Part shown: positions 21,351 through 33,262 of the stretch, piece by piece
Position numbering within the stretch: position 1 is the stretch's first letter
Layout: the number at the start of each line of letters is the position of its first letter
DNA from: Dama dama
Taxonomy: Eukaryota > Chordata > Mammalia > Artiodactyla > Cervidae
Length of the DNA stretch: 64,000 nucleotides
Direction: 5' to 3'
Assembly: GCF_033118175.1 (NCBI RefSeq)
Contig: NC_083685.1
Coordinates: 127,034,501-127,098,500 of the forward strand
Notes under the pieces: generated by a model
Told to the model about the DNA's origin: nothing
The model's database searches: none
Seen by the model: only the letters and a program-made list of their open reading frames with translations
Program-made: the position numbers and the translations under genes

Positions 21351-22834
21351 ACAGAGATAGTATTCTAGTTTACCTCACCACAGCCCTGCAACCTAGGGGA
21401 TTTGACAGGTGGGCAACCTCGGACCCAGAGAGGTGAATGGATTTACGCGGTGTAACTGTCAAAGGCCATCCACAAAATGATCCCATGTACACTTCAGCCC
21501 TGCAAAGGAGGTAGGAATAATTATTCTATGTATGACAAAAACCCCAGAGCAGCTTATTTATTCCTGCCCGAGTCACACAGTTAATCAGAGACAGTTAATC
21601 AGTCACAGAGTTAGTCAGTCACAGCACTGAGACCTAGACTTTTGGATTTCTTTTCTACTTTCTCTCACAACTTCCCACAAACTCAAGGCACTTCCTGGTG
21701 GCAGATCTGCCCTTTGCTGTCACTGCGACCCCATTAGGTAGGGACGCTTGATGGTGTTTAGCTTCCCATTGCCAGCAGGGTCTGTCTTCTCTGAGAGTCA
21801 CCGCTGTTCGCAACATTGCTCTGTTCCACTCACAGCTGAGCTGGGATCAGCCAATCAGACACACCCCACCTAGGACTTCAGATGGAGAGGAGCAGGGAGA
21901 CTTCATTTTGGCGGTGACAGAGGTACCCCCTACAACACCCACTCTCCAGGGGCAGCAGAGACACTGAGTCCAGCTGTAGCATCCAGCTGCCGGTGACAGC
22001 CAGGGGTGACCTCCCCAGTATCTTGTGTTTCGACCGGGTTCTGAAGGTTCACTTTCCTTGGTTCCTGTCTCTTTGCTGAGCAGGGCTCCCCAGCTTCCCC
22101 AAGGATTCTATGGGCAGTCCAGTATCTTATTGATGCATTTCATTTCAAAATCAAAACACTTGCAGTTGCTTGCCTTAGAGACTCTTAACTGACCTATACC
22201 CCCTGAGTTTCTGGCTCCACGAATGAGAGTTTGGAAGAGCAAGCGGGAGGAACGTCAGCGATCAGCTTGGGTGCGGGGGCCTCGGGGTTCGCATGGGGTC
22301 GGGGGCTGGCCCTGGCGCTCACAGCTGTCATTTCAGGTAGAGAAAGGGCAGGCTCGTCCGCTGAGTGGGTTCCGACGGCAGGGCTTTCTGCACGCCCTCT
22401 CTCTGCCTCCCCAGCCAAGTTCACCGGCTGCCCTGAAGATGCCACTGTTGCTCTTCTGCTTGCGGATCCGAGCGCCTAACAGAGGCTGTCACCAAACCGG
22501 CTTCTTGCCTGAGCGCTGTGGGACTCGGCGGCGGGGGCGCGGCGGGAGGGAGGGGGCGGGGTGGGGATGCGCTGCGGAAACTGTGTGTTGGACTCGTCAC
22601 TCTCCATGGCCCCTTTCCCAGCCCCTCTGCATGGATGTGGCAGTGAGGCTTTCTTCTTCCTCCGCCTCCTGCTCCGTGGCTCCAGCAAAACCAGGATGTG
22701 GGCAAGGAGTTCAGCTCCAGCAGCAGGGCAAGGCACTGGGCTGGGAGCCAGGGCTGAGATGTGAAATTGTCCTTTTTTTTTTCTTCGAGGAAGCACACAA
22801 GTAGAAAGTACCTCCTCATTTTATTGCCATCTTT
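21351..22834. other. intergenic, no element recognised
   Basis: Unique sequence with a GC-rich part at about 22200-22570. A 193-codon open frame at 22223-22804 overlaps open frames in other phases and resembles no family I know. Confidence 0.4.
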
Positions 22835-23238
22835 TTTTTCTTTTAAACTTACTGTTTTATACTAGAATAGAGCCGATTAGCAGTGTTGTGATAGTTTCGG
22901 GTGCATAGCTGAGTGACTCAGCCATACATATCCACGTATCCATTCTCTCCAAAACTCCCCTCCCATCCAGGCTGCCCCATAACAGAGCGGAGTTCCCTGT
23001 GCTACACAGTAGGTCATCTATTTTAAATACAGCAGTGTATACATGTCCGTCCCAAACTCCCTAACTATCCCTTCCCCCAGCCTCCTCCCCCAACCATAAG
23101 TTCATTCTCTAAGTCTCTGAGTCTGTTTCTGGATCCTCAATAAGTTTATTTGTACCATTTCATCTTAGATTCCACATATAAGGGACTTCCTATGATATTT
23201 CTCCTTCTCTGTCTGACTTCCCTCACTATTTTGCCATC
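22835..23238 (-). mobile_element. L1 3' end
   Basis: The antisense 3'UTR includes 'gagtgactcagccatacata', 'actcccctcccatccaggct' and 'gtacacagtaggtc'-like text ('ctacacagtaggtcatctat'). Confidence 0.8.
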
Positions 23239-23309
23239 TTTTAATTTTATTTAGAGATGACTGCATGTGTGTGTGTGTGTGTCTTCTGACAACTCTTATT
23301 TTTGTTGTT

Positions 23310-23578
23310 AACTTAAAAAATGTATTTATTCATTTTTGGTTGCACTGGGTCTCTGGGTCTCTGGGTCTTGGCTGCTGCGCGTGGGCTTTCCCTAGCTGGG
23401 CCGAGTGGAGGCTCCTCCTTGCGGCGTGTGGTTCCCCGCTGCAGCGGCCTCTAGTCTTGTGGAGCGTGGGCTCAGTAGTTGTGGTGCCCGTGCTGATTTG
23501 CTCCACGGCATGTGGAATCTTCCCGGACCTGGGATCAAACCCGTGACCCCTGCATTGGCAGGCGTAGTGCGGCAACTC
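23310..23578 (-). mobile_element. CHR-type SINE
   Basis: The reverse-strand copy includes 'ggttgcactgggtctctggg', 'gtggagcgtgggctcagtag' and 'cctgggatcaaacccgtgac'. A short 'gggtctct' slippage repeat lies near 23348-23368. A (TG) run at about 23267-23282 lies nearby. Confidence 0.7.
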
Positions 23579-24595
23579 TTGATGACAGATTTTCCTCCTT
23601 TCTCCTCAAATCTTTTGGGGTGGAATTTTAAGCATCCAGTGTTTTAAGTTCAAGAGGTGACATTTAGCTCACCCTGGGCTCCTGAAATCAAACCTAGCAT
23701 TCTGCCGACGATAATAGCTGTCATTTCAAGCACCACTTCAGCACTTTGCATGTATTATATTTAATTTTCACAATACTTCTGCAGCATAGCTCATCTTCCA
23801 CTCATCTGACGGTAAAACAGGGTCTCATCAGGAGCGAGGCACCTATCCGAGATGACACAGGCAGTCGGTGGCTGAGTCAGTCTTCAGATCTCAGTTAGTC
23901 TGACTCTGCAGTCCTTGATCTTTGTCACATTACTAGCTTCAAAGAAAATTTCAGAACATCAAAAGCCAGAAGAACCAGACAATTCCGAAGCAAAATTCAC
24001 ACGGCGCTGGCACCGCCTCCTGCCCTTTGCCCGGCAGTGCGGATCTGCAGGTTCAGGCAGTCGCGGGCCCTGGGCTGGAGTGGTGTCCAGTGATGCGGGA
24101 GCCGGTGACCCCCGGGGCGGCCGTGCCCGGGAGCCCAGTCATCTGCGTGCTGGAGGACTGTGTTTGAAAACCGGGAACATGTTCTGACATTTTCCCTTTC
24201 TCTGGGCCCATCAGCACTCTTATCTCACTCAGAACACTGAGGGGGCAGGTTTCTCCTCCCTTTTAAATAGAAATATAGCAGGCCAGCCAGCATCATGCCT
24301 AAAATAGAAGGGTTTTTAAAACCCGACTTTTGCAGATCCCACATGTTCTCCTTCATTATGCATTGTGTGGTCTTGCATCTGGCCCTTGGCTCCCCGATGA
24401 AAGGATTCAAGAAATGTTTGCAGAATGAGTGCATAGCGTCCTACCTATATGTCGCATGGTCTGCCCAAAGGCAGCGTTGGAAAAGGCAAAAGGGTTTTCT
24501 GTCATCAGTCACCTCGTAGCTGAAATACTAAAGGCAGTAAGACAGTTCTGACCTGTATCACATTCATTTCAATGCCTTATTTCAGTACCTCTTTT
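23579..24595. other. intergenic, no element recognised
   Basis: Mixed-composition sequence without a recognised repeat, exon or RNA gene. Confidence 0.35.
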
Positions 24596-24832
24596 TTTTT
24601 TTTTAAGATTTTTTTGATGTAGACCAAAGTCTTTATTGAATTGATTATAATATTGCTTCTGTTTTTAAAAAATATTTGTTTCTTTCGGCCACTCAGGTCT
24701 TGGCTGTGGCACCTGGGCTCACCAGTTGTGGTGCCCAGTGGTATATGGGATCCTAGCTCCCCGACCAGGGATCAAACCTGAGGCCCCTGCATTGCACGGT
24801 GCAGTCCTGACCAGTGGACCACCAGGAAAGTC
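24596..24832 (-). mobile_element. tRNA-derived (CHR/BTSINE-type) SINE
   Basis: The order on the + strand is: poly-T, 'ttgattataatattgcttct', 'ctccccgaccagggatcaaa', then 'ggaccaccaggaaagtccc'. Confidence 0.65.
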
Positions 24833-24962
24833 CCTGTCTCTGTTTCATGTTTTGTTTTATTGGCTGCCAAGCATACCTGATCTTAGCTCCCCGATCAGGG
24901 ATCGGGGATTCCCTTAGAATGGAAGGTGAAGTCTCAATCACTGGACCGCCAGGGAAGTCCCA
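24833..24962 (-). mobile_element. second tRNA-derived SINE fragment
   Basis: A similar reverse-strand end, 'agctccccgatcagggatcg' to 'gaccgccagggaagtccc', lies directly next to the previous copy. Confidence 0.65.
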
Positions 24963-25204
24963 ATACCTCTTCTTTTATGGAAGGTGGCTGCCTTTTTGGC
25001 ACGTCCATGTTCAATCTGAAAGGGGAGCCTGCTGAATCTTAGGTCTGTCTGTCCACGGATGATGCTGGAGGAAAGGCTATTGTTTTCTTGTACACTTAGG
25101 ATGGAATGGAGGCTGAGCACACCAGAGAAGAGATGATAAATGGAAGAGACAAACTAACCAAGGAAAATTAAAATAAGACATTTAACCTAGGATAAGGTAG
25201 GAGA

Positions 25205-25430
25205 AGGGCTTCCCAAGTGGCTCAGTGGTAAAGAATTCACCTGCCATTGCAGGAGATGTGGGTTCCATCCCTGGGTTGAGAAGATCCCCTGGATGAGGAA
25301 ATGGCAACCCACTCCAGTATCCTTGCCTGGAGAATCCCCATGGCCAGAGAAACCTGGCAGGCTGCAGTCCATGGGACAGCAAAAGAGTTGGACATGACTT
25401 TGTGACTAAACAATAACAACAAAGCTAGGA
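25205..25430 (+). mobile_element. Bov-tA/BOV-A2 SINE, full length
   Basis: Head 'gggcttcccaagtggctcag', body 'ggcaacccactccagtatcc', tail 'gttggacatgactttgtgac' and an 'aacaataacaacaaa' end. Confidence 0.92.
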
Positions 25431-26034
25431 GAAATGGAAAAGAAGAAAGCAAGAAGGTAGAAGGAAAAAAAAAAAAGAGGAATCTGACAACAAATGAATG
25501 GATAGCAAAGAAAAGAAAGGGAAATTTGTTCTGGTAAAGGATCGATCGTATGGATCAAAGGAGTGTCTGGGGCGGGACAGAAGACCCAGTCACGAACCAC
25601 TTTCTGGTGTGATTGAGACATTGGGTGTTTGCCCTTGGCTGACATGCTAGTAGGGTAAGAATGCCTCCTACAGTTGTCTTAACATCTCTGTGTCAATGTT
25701 TATCAGCCTGTGTCAACTGGAGATGACATTTGTCATGGGAGGGATGGTTATTTGACTTCACTGTTTGCAGATACCGGAGACCCTGCCTTCAACAAATAGC
25801 CAGGCAGGCATCACATTTGATGAAGAGAGCCTGGACGTCTGACTGCACACAAACTCTACACCTTCACTAGAAAAGGAGATAGCAAAAATCCCACTCCAGA
25901 CATTAGTTTGGACCCTTAATTAGTGTGTATTTGAGCGCCTGCTATGTTAACTAGCTCTGTTGATGCAATGGAGGATCAAAGAGATATTTGATGAACAGTC
26001 AATGATCCTGTAACGATCTCTCACTTCTCTTTTT
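25431..26034. other. intergenic, no element recognised
   Basis: AT-leaning unique sequence. No exon or repeat identified. Confidence 0.35.
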
Positions 26035-26508
26035 TAAACTTTTAATTTTGTGTTGGGGTAAAGCCCATTAACAATGTTGTGACCGTTTCAGGTGGGCAGC
26101 GAAGGGACTCAACCATTCATATTCATGTATCCATTCTCGCCCAAACTCCCCTCCCATCCAGGCTGCCCCATAACATTGAGCAGAGTTCCCTGGGCTATAC
26201 ACTAGGTCCTTGTTGGTTATCCATTTTATTTTTTACTAATTTTCTTTTTAAAATGTATTTATTTTAATTGGAGGATAACTACTTTATGACATTGTGATGG
26301 TTTTTGCCATACATCAGCCAACATGAATCAGCCACAGATGTGTGTCCCCCCCATGCTGAACCCCCTCTCACCTCCCTCCCAACCCTTACCCATTTTAAAT
26401 ACAGCAGTGTGCACGTGTCTCTCCCAGACTCCCCAACTGTCCCTTCCCCACATTCTTCCCCCCTCCTCCCCGGAAACCAGAAGTTCTTTCTCTAAGTCTG
26501 TCTCACTT
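26035..26508 (-). mobile_element. L1 3' end(s)
   Basis: Two adjoining antisense pieces of the bovine-type L1 3'UTR are present. One is 26035-26220 ('aactcccctcccatccaggc'). The other is 26235-26508 ('tttaattggaggataactac', 'accctttaccc'-like stretch, 'ccagaagttctttctctaag'). Confidence 0.75.
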
Positions 26509-27019
26509 CTTTTCAAGTGTCCTGCACTGTCTTTCCCTTGCTCCACTGTTCCACCCTGGCTGATGAGCTTTCTCACATGTGTGGAGAAGATGAAAGTAAT
26601 CAGGAAGGTCCTCGAGTTAAGTCCCCTAAATCTAACTCTGGATCTCCCCACTCCCACCTCTCAAGGACCTCACTCTCCTCTCTCCTCCATAGTTTTCTCC
26701 TTCTCAGCGGGATGGTTTCCATCATCTCAAAAATATCCCTAGCGTCTCCCGTCTTATAAAAATGCCCCTTTGTCTTCCAGTCTGCTTCCAGCGCGCCCAC
26801 CTCTCCCCCTGTGACAATGAAGTGTTTTGACCTTTGGTAATTGCTGCCTCCACAAGATGCCCCCAGTTCTCTTCTCCAACCCCATCCGTTAGGACTCCTT
26901 GCATCATCCTCGCATCCACTGAAAGACCGCCCTCCCCATCTTGTCCGTTTCAGTTCCTGCAGGCACTTCATTTCTGGACCTTTCAGCAGCCTTCAGCATG
27001 GCTGACCCACCCCTTATTG
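26509..27019. other. intergenic, no element recognised
   Basis: Unique sequence carrying overlapping short open frames on both strands with no family resemblance. Confidence 0.35.
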
Positions 27020-27034
27020 ACACAGTTGCCTTTT

Positions 27035-27384
27035 TTTTAACTGGAGGATAATTGCTTTACAATATTGTGTTAGTGGCTGCCATACGTCAATATGAATCAG
27101 CCATGCGTATACACATGTCCCCTCCCTCTTAAACCTCCCTTCCACCTCCCTCCCCATCCCACCCCTCTAGGTTGTCCCGCAGTCCTGGGTTTGACCTCTC
27201 TGCATCCTGCAGCAAATTTTGCAGCACTGTTTACACTAGCTATAACATGGAAGCAACCTAGATGTTCACTGACAGATGAATGGATAAAGAAGTCATACAT
27301 ATATACAGCAGAGTATTACTCAACCATAAAAAGGAATGTGTTTGAGTCAGTTCTGATGAGGTGGGTGAGCCTAGAGCCTGTTAC
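27035..27384 (-). mobile_element. 5'-inverted L1 insertion
   Basis: The left part (27035 to about 27215) is the L1 3'UTR on the - strand, after a T-run that is its poly(A) tail. The right part (about 27216-27384) is L1 coding-end sequence on the + strand ('aacatggaagcaacctagat', 'gtattactcaaccataaaaa'). A perfect 15-bp duplication 'acacagttgcctttt' flanks the whole (27020-27034 and 27385-27399). This is the signature of twin priming. Confidence 0.85.
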
Positions 27385-27399
27385 ACACAGTTGCCTTTT

Positions 27400-28224
27400 G
27401 ACCTCTGTCAAGACAGCCTCTTCCATCGCTAGGCACTTCTCCATCACTTTTGCTGGCTCTTCTTCCTTTGCATGACTTAATAGTGTTGTAGGGGCCCAGG
27501 CTCAAGCCTTAGCGCCAGTCCCTTCTCAGTCTGCAATCCCTGACTAGGTGACTCCACCTTGCCCAGTCCCCTAAAGACTCAGAGGGTTGCTCCACGGGTT
27601 CGAGTGGAGATTCTGATGGCAGCGCAAGTGTGGAGAAGGGGAAAGGTGTTTGCAGATAACTCCTGCATTTGTTCCTCCAGCCCAGGGCTCCTGGATTATA
27701 CATCTAGCCGCCTCCTTAGACTCTTCACTTGGCTGTCTAAGAGACATCTCAAGCCCAATACGTCCAAAGTAATCATTGTCTTCCTGCCACCCTTCCTATT
27801 CTCTTCTCCGAGCCAATCCTATCTCAGAAAATGGCACCACTGAGTTATTCGTGCTAAAACCCCAGGAATAATCCTCCATGCTTCTCTCTGTCCATGCCCG
27901 ATCCATTTTCTAATCCTGTAGACTCTTCCTCCAAAATACGGGTTGAGGAGCTTTGGCTGTGAGGTCAGAGAGTTAATGGGCTTTGCAGGCCCTGTGGTCT
28001 CCGTAAGAACTGTTCGACAAGGCCGCTGTACCAGGAAGTCAGCAGTAGACAGTAGGTAAGTGAACGGGCATGGCTGTGTTCCAAGAACACTTCATTTATA
28101 GAAGCAAGCAGGGGGCCAGTTTTGGCCCAGAGTTTGCTACTCCCTGATGCAGGGTATATCCCTGGCCTTTTCCATTTCCACTGTCACTACCAGAGACCAA
28201 GTCATCAGTTTCTCATCTGAGCCA
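27400..28224. other. intergenic, no element recognised
   Basis: No exon, RNA gene or repeat recognised. Part of 27930-28140 reads like an old DNA-transposon or MIR-like relic, but I cannot assign it. Confidence 0.3.
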
Positions 28225-28340
28225 CTTAGACTGCTTTCTCTTTTGTTGATGGGATCTTAGTTCCCAAACCTGGGATTGAACCCACGCCCCCTGCACTGGA
28301 AGCGTGAGTCTTAACCATCAGACCACTAGGGAAGTCCTTC
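28225..28340 (-). mobile_element. tRNA-derived SINE fragment
   Basis: The reverse-strand end includes 'cctgggattgaacccacgcc' and 'accactagggaagtcct'. Confidence 0.65.
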
Positions 28341-29119
28341 AGATTATCTTCTAATTCCCTGTTTCTACTCTTGTCCATTAGTACCTGTCTTCGTTATGAA
28401 AGCAGCTGCGTCTTTCAAAAGTATGAACCAGGCCCTGGGTGTCCCCTGCTTCAACCCTCCAGTGGCTTCTCCCCTTTCTGGGGCAAGTTCCAAATCCTAG
28501 AAAAAATCTTCAAGACCCTGCGTGACTGGCCCCATCTCAGCCCGCTCTTCCCTCTCGCTCTAGTCCAGCCTCACTGGTGTCCTTTCTGTTTCATAAAGAA
28601 GGCTTGACTCACCCCTTTCTGAGGCTTTCAATCTGTCTGTTTCTTTTTTCAGATCTTCACGTGGGGTCACCTCCTCTGAGAAGACTGCCCAGGTCACCCC
28701 AACTTAAAGTAGCATTTATAAGGGACTTTTTATGTCAGCCACTGTTATAAACTCTTGAAAATGAACTGCCCTATTCAGTTCTCACAGAAAACCCCCTGAA
28801 CTAGATCCTGTTCTTATCTCTACTTTATTGAAGGGGAAACTGGGGCCAAGAGAGATTATATAATTCCCCCAAATGGTTGAGGAAGTAGCAGAGCTGAGAT
28901 ATAAACCCAGCTGTCTGGCTCTGGGGTCCACGACCTTAGGACCGCTCTTTACTGTCTGCGCATCACGTTCGTCATAACGTTTGTCGCTGTGTTGTGATAC
29001 ATGTTCATTCATTTATGCATCTGTTTGTTGAGTGTCTCCCCTTCAACTCAGAGCAGAGATCTCATCTGTCTTTTGTCTCATCAAATTCCGAGCTTCTAGA
29101 CCAGTACACACAGTACTGT
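28341..29119. other. intergenic, no element recognised
   Basis: No feature recognised. A MIR-like segment is possible around 28690-28930 ('ctcacagaaaaccccctgaa', 'ggggaaactggggcc'). Confidence 0.3.
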
Positions 29120-29133
29120 GTCTGACACACAGT

Positions 29134-29725
29134 TCAGTTCAGCCGCTCAGTCATGTCTGACTCTTTGCGACCCCATGAACCGCAGCACGCCAGGCCTCCC
29201 TGTGCATCGCCACCTCCGGAGTTTACTCAAACTCATGCCCATCGAGTCGGTGATGCCATCCAGCCATCTCATCCTCTGCCGTCCCCTTCTCCTCCTGCCC
29301 CCAACCCCTCCCAGCATCAGGGTCTTTTCTAATGAGTCAGCTCTTCGCATGAGGTGGCCAAAGTACTGGAGTTTCAGCTTTAGCATCAGTCCTTCCAGTG
29401 AACATTGAGGACTGATCTCCTTTAGGATGGACTGGTTGGATCTCCTTGCAGTCCAAGGGACTCTGAAGAGTCTTCTCCAACACCACAGTTCAAAAGCATC
29501 AATTTTTTGGCGCTCAGCTTTCTTCACAGTCCAACTTTCATATCCATACATGACCACTGGAAAAACCATAGCCTTGACTAGATGGACCTTTGTTGACAAA
29601 GTAATGTCTCTGCTTTTTAATATGCTGTCTAGGTTGGTGATAAATTTCCTTCCAAGGAGTAAGTGTCTTTTAATTTCATGGCTGCAATCATCATCTGCAG
29701 TGATTTTGGAGCCCAAAAAAATAAA
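29134..29725 (-). mobile_element. BovB LINE 3' end with target duplication
   Basis: This is the reverse strand of the BovB reverse-transcriptase C-terminal region and tail. It gives a 200-codon open frame containing 'SDFIFLGSKITADDDCSHEI' and 'VFPVVMYGYESWTVKKAE'. A perfect 14-bp duplication 'gtctgacacacagt' flanks it (29120-29133 and 29726-29739). The long frame belongs to the element, not to a host gene. Confidence 0.93.
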
Positions 29726-29739
29726 GTCTGACACACAGT

Positions 29740-30133
29740 AGGTACTCACTATTTGTTGAGTGTGTGAAAAATATTGGCATGCTGACGAGTCTATAAACAT
29801 TCAAAATACACCTTCTCTTAGAATTCTTATGAAAGAAAGGAAATGATTAGATTCATTACTCTAATTGCAAAAATGTTGAATTCATTCATAATCTGCTCAG
29901 CCCTCCCCTTGCCCCCAGAATATGTGAATTCTTTGGGCTTTTAAATGTTACTTATGAAATGAAGAGTCTTGAGGTCATTTTCGCCTTCTTATTCCTTTTC
30001 TCCTTGCTTCTGGGCTGTGTACGCTAGGACAGCAATCCTGAGGGTCAGAATAAATTCAAGGGAAGGTGGTCCCTTCCAGTGTGGTTGAATGTTTTCAACT
30101 GAAGGACACATCTGTAAGAGAAGCTATTTTGTT
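29740..30133. other. intergenic, no element recognised
   Basis: AT-rich sequence without a recognised feature. Confidence 0.35.
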
Positions 30134-30137
30134 ACAG

Positions 30138-30352
30138 GGCTTCCCTGGCGGCTCAGCAGTTAGGAATCTGCCTGCAGTGCAAGAGATGCCGGTTTGCTCC
30201 CTGGATCGGGAAGATCCTCTCGAGAAGGAAGTGGCAACTCACCCTAGGATTCTTGCCTGGGTAATCCCATGGACAGAGGAGCCCAGTGGGCCACAGTTCA
30301 TGGGGTCGCAAAAGAGTCGGGCGTGACTTAGCAACTGAACAACAACAACAAC
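30138..30352 (+). mobile_element. Bov-tA SINE
   Basis: Head 'gggcttccctggcggctcag', tail 'gggcgtgacttagcaactga' and an (aac)n end 'aacaacaacaac'. Confidence 0.9.
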
Positions 30353-30377
30353 ACGTTATTTCAGTAACCCTGCCCTC

Positions 30378-30455
30378 ACCAGTACCCTTGCCTGGGAAAT
30401 CTCAAGGACGGAGGAGCCTGGTAGGCTGTAGTCCACGGGGTCGCAGAGTCAGCAA
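30378..30455 (+). mobile_element. Bov-tA SINE, short 3' fragment
   Basis: The piece 'accagtacccttgcctggga' to 'gtccacggggtcgcagagtc' is the middle and end of the SINE body. Confidence 0.75.
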
Positions 30456-30723
30456 CTTCAGTTTGCAAAGACGGAGCAGCTAAAGTTTGCCCTCACCTTA
30501 TTTAGAGACGTATGTGGCCTCCCAGGCACCCATAGCTGCCACCTGAGAATGTTTGACTGTAATGATGAGAGAAGGGACATTCTCCTCTTGGATACAGCAT
30601 AGTTGGAGAAATAACTTGAGAGGAAGCAGTTGTCAAGTCTCCCTTTCCTGGGGATGAACCACTGGCAGGATCCTGTCTTATCCTGGGATTCACACAACCT
30701 AAAATTATGTGTCAATTAATGAG

Positions 30724-30873
30724 GACTTAGACCACGAAGAGTTCAAAGACTCCGACAGGGAAATCAGATCTCTGAGCAAACTGCCGTTTCAGGAGGAGGT
30801 GTGCTTGCAAGAAGCCTTGTCTCTCCTGGACTGTGAACTTCGTTTGGTTCAGTTGTATTTTAAGCTCTACCAG
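30724..30873 (+). other. exon-like open frame, unidentified
   Basis: A 150-nt block lies between AG (30722-30723) and 'cag|gtaaat' (donor from 30874) and reads as exactly 50 codons with no stop. The product is acidic, then amphipathic: 'DLDHEEFKDSDREIRSLSKL' followed by a Leu-rich helix with 'CLQEALSLLDCELRLVQLYF'. Composition and codon use look coding-like. The acceptor is weak, with a poor pyrimidine tract, and the frame closes at 30700-30702 upstream. I do not recognise the protein, and no partner exon was found. It could be an exon of an unannotated or decayed gene, or chance. Confidence 0.25.
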
Positions 30874-31294
30874 GTAAATCAGAAACATAAACATGCTTGG
30901 CCTGAGGCTGGGTGATCAAAGACCCTGAGTTCTTAAGACTTGGGAAAATTTGCTGTTTGAGTGTCTGCAAATAGAGTTTGGGGGAGAATGCCACCACTTG
31001 GCTAAAATGTATTGAATCTTCTTTTGATAGGCTCTTGATCCAGGCGGGGATCATGGAAGAGTGTGCTACTTGACCTTTGAATTTGAAAGACCGTGCCGAT
31101 GAGTTTATGTCTCGCAAAGGAGGCTCACATAGTTGCTTTCTGCATCGTCTGCCCAAAGCAGAATCTCTGGGTGTTGACCACTTAGCATCCTGTGTGAGCA
31201 GGTGGAGCTCTAATCCTGCATCCCATTTGCCGCTCCTAAGCTGTCCAGCGGTTATTTTCTGAAAATCCGGTTTATCCTCTTAGAATTCGCTTAT

Positions 31295-31450
31295 TTTAAA
31301 AAAATATACTTATTTGGCTGTGCCCCGTGGGATCTTCAGTCTTCACTGCAGCCTGTGGGACCTTTAGTTGCAGCTTTCAAACTCTTGGTTGTGGCATGTG
31401 GGATCTAGTTCCCCTGACCAGGGATTGAACCCGGGCCCCCTGCATGCATG
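31295..31450 (-). mobile_element. tRNA-derived SINE
   Basis: The reverse-strand copy includes 'ttggctgtgccccgtgggat' and 'tgaccagggattgaacccgg'. It ends in an odd 'gcatgcatgcag'. Confidence 0.6.
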
Positions 31451-31547
31451 CAGTTATTTTTAGTTTGCTATCGTCTGTTTGTATTTTGTTGCTCGAGGAG
31501 ATGTGTGTCCAGGTGTGAGCCCTACAGCAAAGGGTCCCAGGTCCCAG
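31451..31547 (+). repeat. copy A of an unassigned interspersed repeat
   Basis: About 95 bp matching 35758-35849, sharing 'gttgct.gaggaga.gtgtgt' and 'gggtc.caggtcccag'. Possibly part of an LTR; the family is not recognised. Confidence 0.5.
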
Positions 31548-33014
31548 CCTGTCTCAGGAGGGGAGCAAAGGGGTGCACTAGAGTTCTGGCTGTGGGCTAA
31601 TGACGTCCAGGCACAGCTCCTGGTCCCGCCTGCCCCGTGGCGTCAGCTCTCAGCGGGCCCTCGTAGCTGGTGACAGCTTCCGCGTTGGCCTGGCCTCCGG
31701 GCTTCTCACTCAGCTCTCTCTCTCTCCCCATCCCTCTATGCACAGCTCCTTACATTGCATTCGTTTTAGTTAAGCCCCTCTGAGTGCGCCATCTGTCTCC
31801 ACCTGGACCGTGCGCCATGCAGATGGTTATAGACCCCAGATTAGCGACGTGATTCCCCCGCCCTGTTAGCACCAGGTCCTGGTCCAGCCCTGATGTCACC
31901 CCGGGGGAAGAACGAACAGCTCAGCAGTTTAGAACATGCCGTGCACCCGAAGTTTCTGCAACACCTGGACAACACGAGCCCTTGTTAGGAAGGGGAGACC
32001 TCGTCTCCCCTGTCTGTTCGGGTGCAGACAAGTTGAGGCTTAGCAGAGGAGGAAAGCCCTGTAGGCAAGAGCACTGTGTGGATGGAAATCGTTTAGCACC
32101 TTATCGGGCAGTGCATAATCCATTTACTTTTCTGTGCTGCACTTGCTTTATTTTGCATCATGTGGTCAGTTATGTCAGGGCCAGCTGAGTTTTCCTAATG
32201 GCAGGATCAGAAGCCGAGGTTTAATATTAGCCAGTCTGGAAAATGTTTGGTGGTTTAATGACCCAGAAGTTTCTGGTCTTTTCTTGCTGTGATGAAAGGC
32301 GAGGGGAATTTCACATTTATTGGACACCCCTCGTACCTGGTAATGTGGTAAATTATTTGTAATATCTCCTTTCAGCCAGTCTTTATACAACTCTGTCTGG
32401 TAGGTGGTATGATCCCAGTTTTGCAGACAGGAAAGCAGGGGTTTGGCAATGTCACAAGCTCCAGGTCACACTTCCCATAAGTGAAAGTGCAGTGATGTAG
32501 TTAACAAATTGGGTTCTGGGCCAGGGATGTAAGTCCGCTACGCCTTGGTTTCCTCATCTGTAGAATGGGGGTAACAGTTGGACCTATTTCATAGAGCTCT
32601 TGTGGCAATTGAATACAATGGTGAATATAAAGTGCCTAGGACTCCAAAAGTGAGTGTATTGTGAGCCCTCCAAAAGTTAGCTAATTTCCTTGTCTGATTT
32701 TAATAGTCTAACTCATATTTAAGAGTGTTTTAAGCACCTGGAAATTTTTGTAATGTTCTGATTTTGAGTGAAAGACATGATGAGAAGATAATAAAAAGTC
32801 ATTTTCTTTGACCTGATTTCAAAACTCTTGACATTTCTCTGTCATCAGTCTTATACTGGCAAAGCTGACATGTCTTTATGACATTCCTAGAGCATCTCTT
32901 TGGTCATCTGCTTTACCATGACTGTCATGCTACTTAAGCTATTTTACCAAATCTGGAAGAAATCAGATGGGGCCGTTAAAAAGTCATTGTACTAAATGGG
33001 ACTTTTTAAAAAGT
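31548..33014. other. intergenic, no element recognised
   Basis: No exon, RNA gene or clear repeat. MIR-like text is possible near 32410-32640 ('tcctcatctgtagaatgggg'). Confidence 0.35.
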
Positions 33015-33208
33015 TGTGTTTTTTTTGACATGGACCATTTTAAAAGTCTTTGTTGACTTTGTTACCATATTGCTTCTGTTGTTTATGTTCTGGTTTCTTG
33101 GCCAGAGGCATGTGAGGTCTTAGTTCCCTGAGCTGGGATGGACTCCACACCCCCTGCACTGGAAGGGGGAGTCTCAACCACTGGACCATCAGAGAAGACC
33201 CTGGTTGT
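33015..33208 (-). mobile_element. tRNA-derived SINE
   Basis: Reverse-strand copy: 'ttgttaccatattgcttctg', 'cttagttccctgagctggga', then 'ggaccatcagagaagacc'. Confidence 0.6.
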
Positions 33209-33225
33209 CTGTTTTTAAGCCTTCT

Positions 33226-33228
33226 TGT

Positions 33229-33262
<34 letters not shown>

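Noticed and set aside
22223..22804. 193-codon + strand frame
   Set aside because: Overlapping frames in several phases occur in a GC-rich stretch. There is no recognisable domain and no exon signals.
29147..29800. 217-codon open frame on the - strand
   Set aside because: It is the C-terminal part of the BovB reverse transcriptase, inside an insertion with its own target duplication. It is not a host gene.
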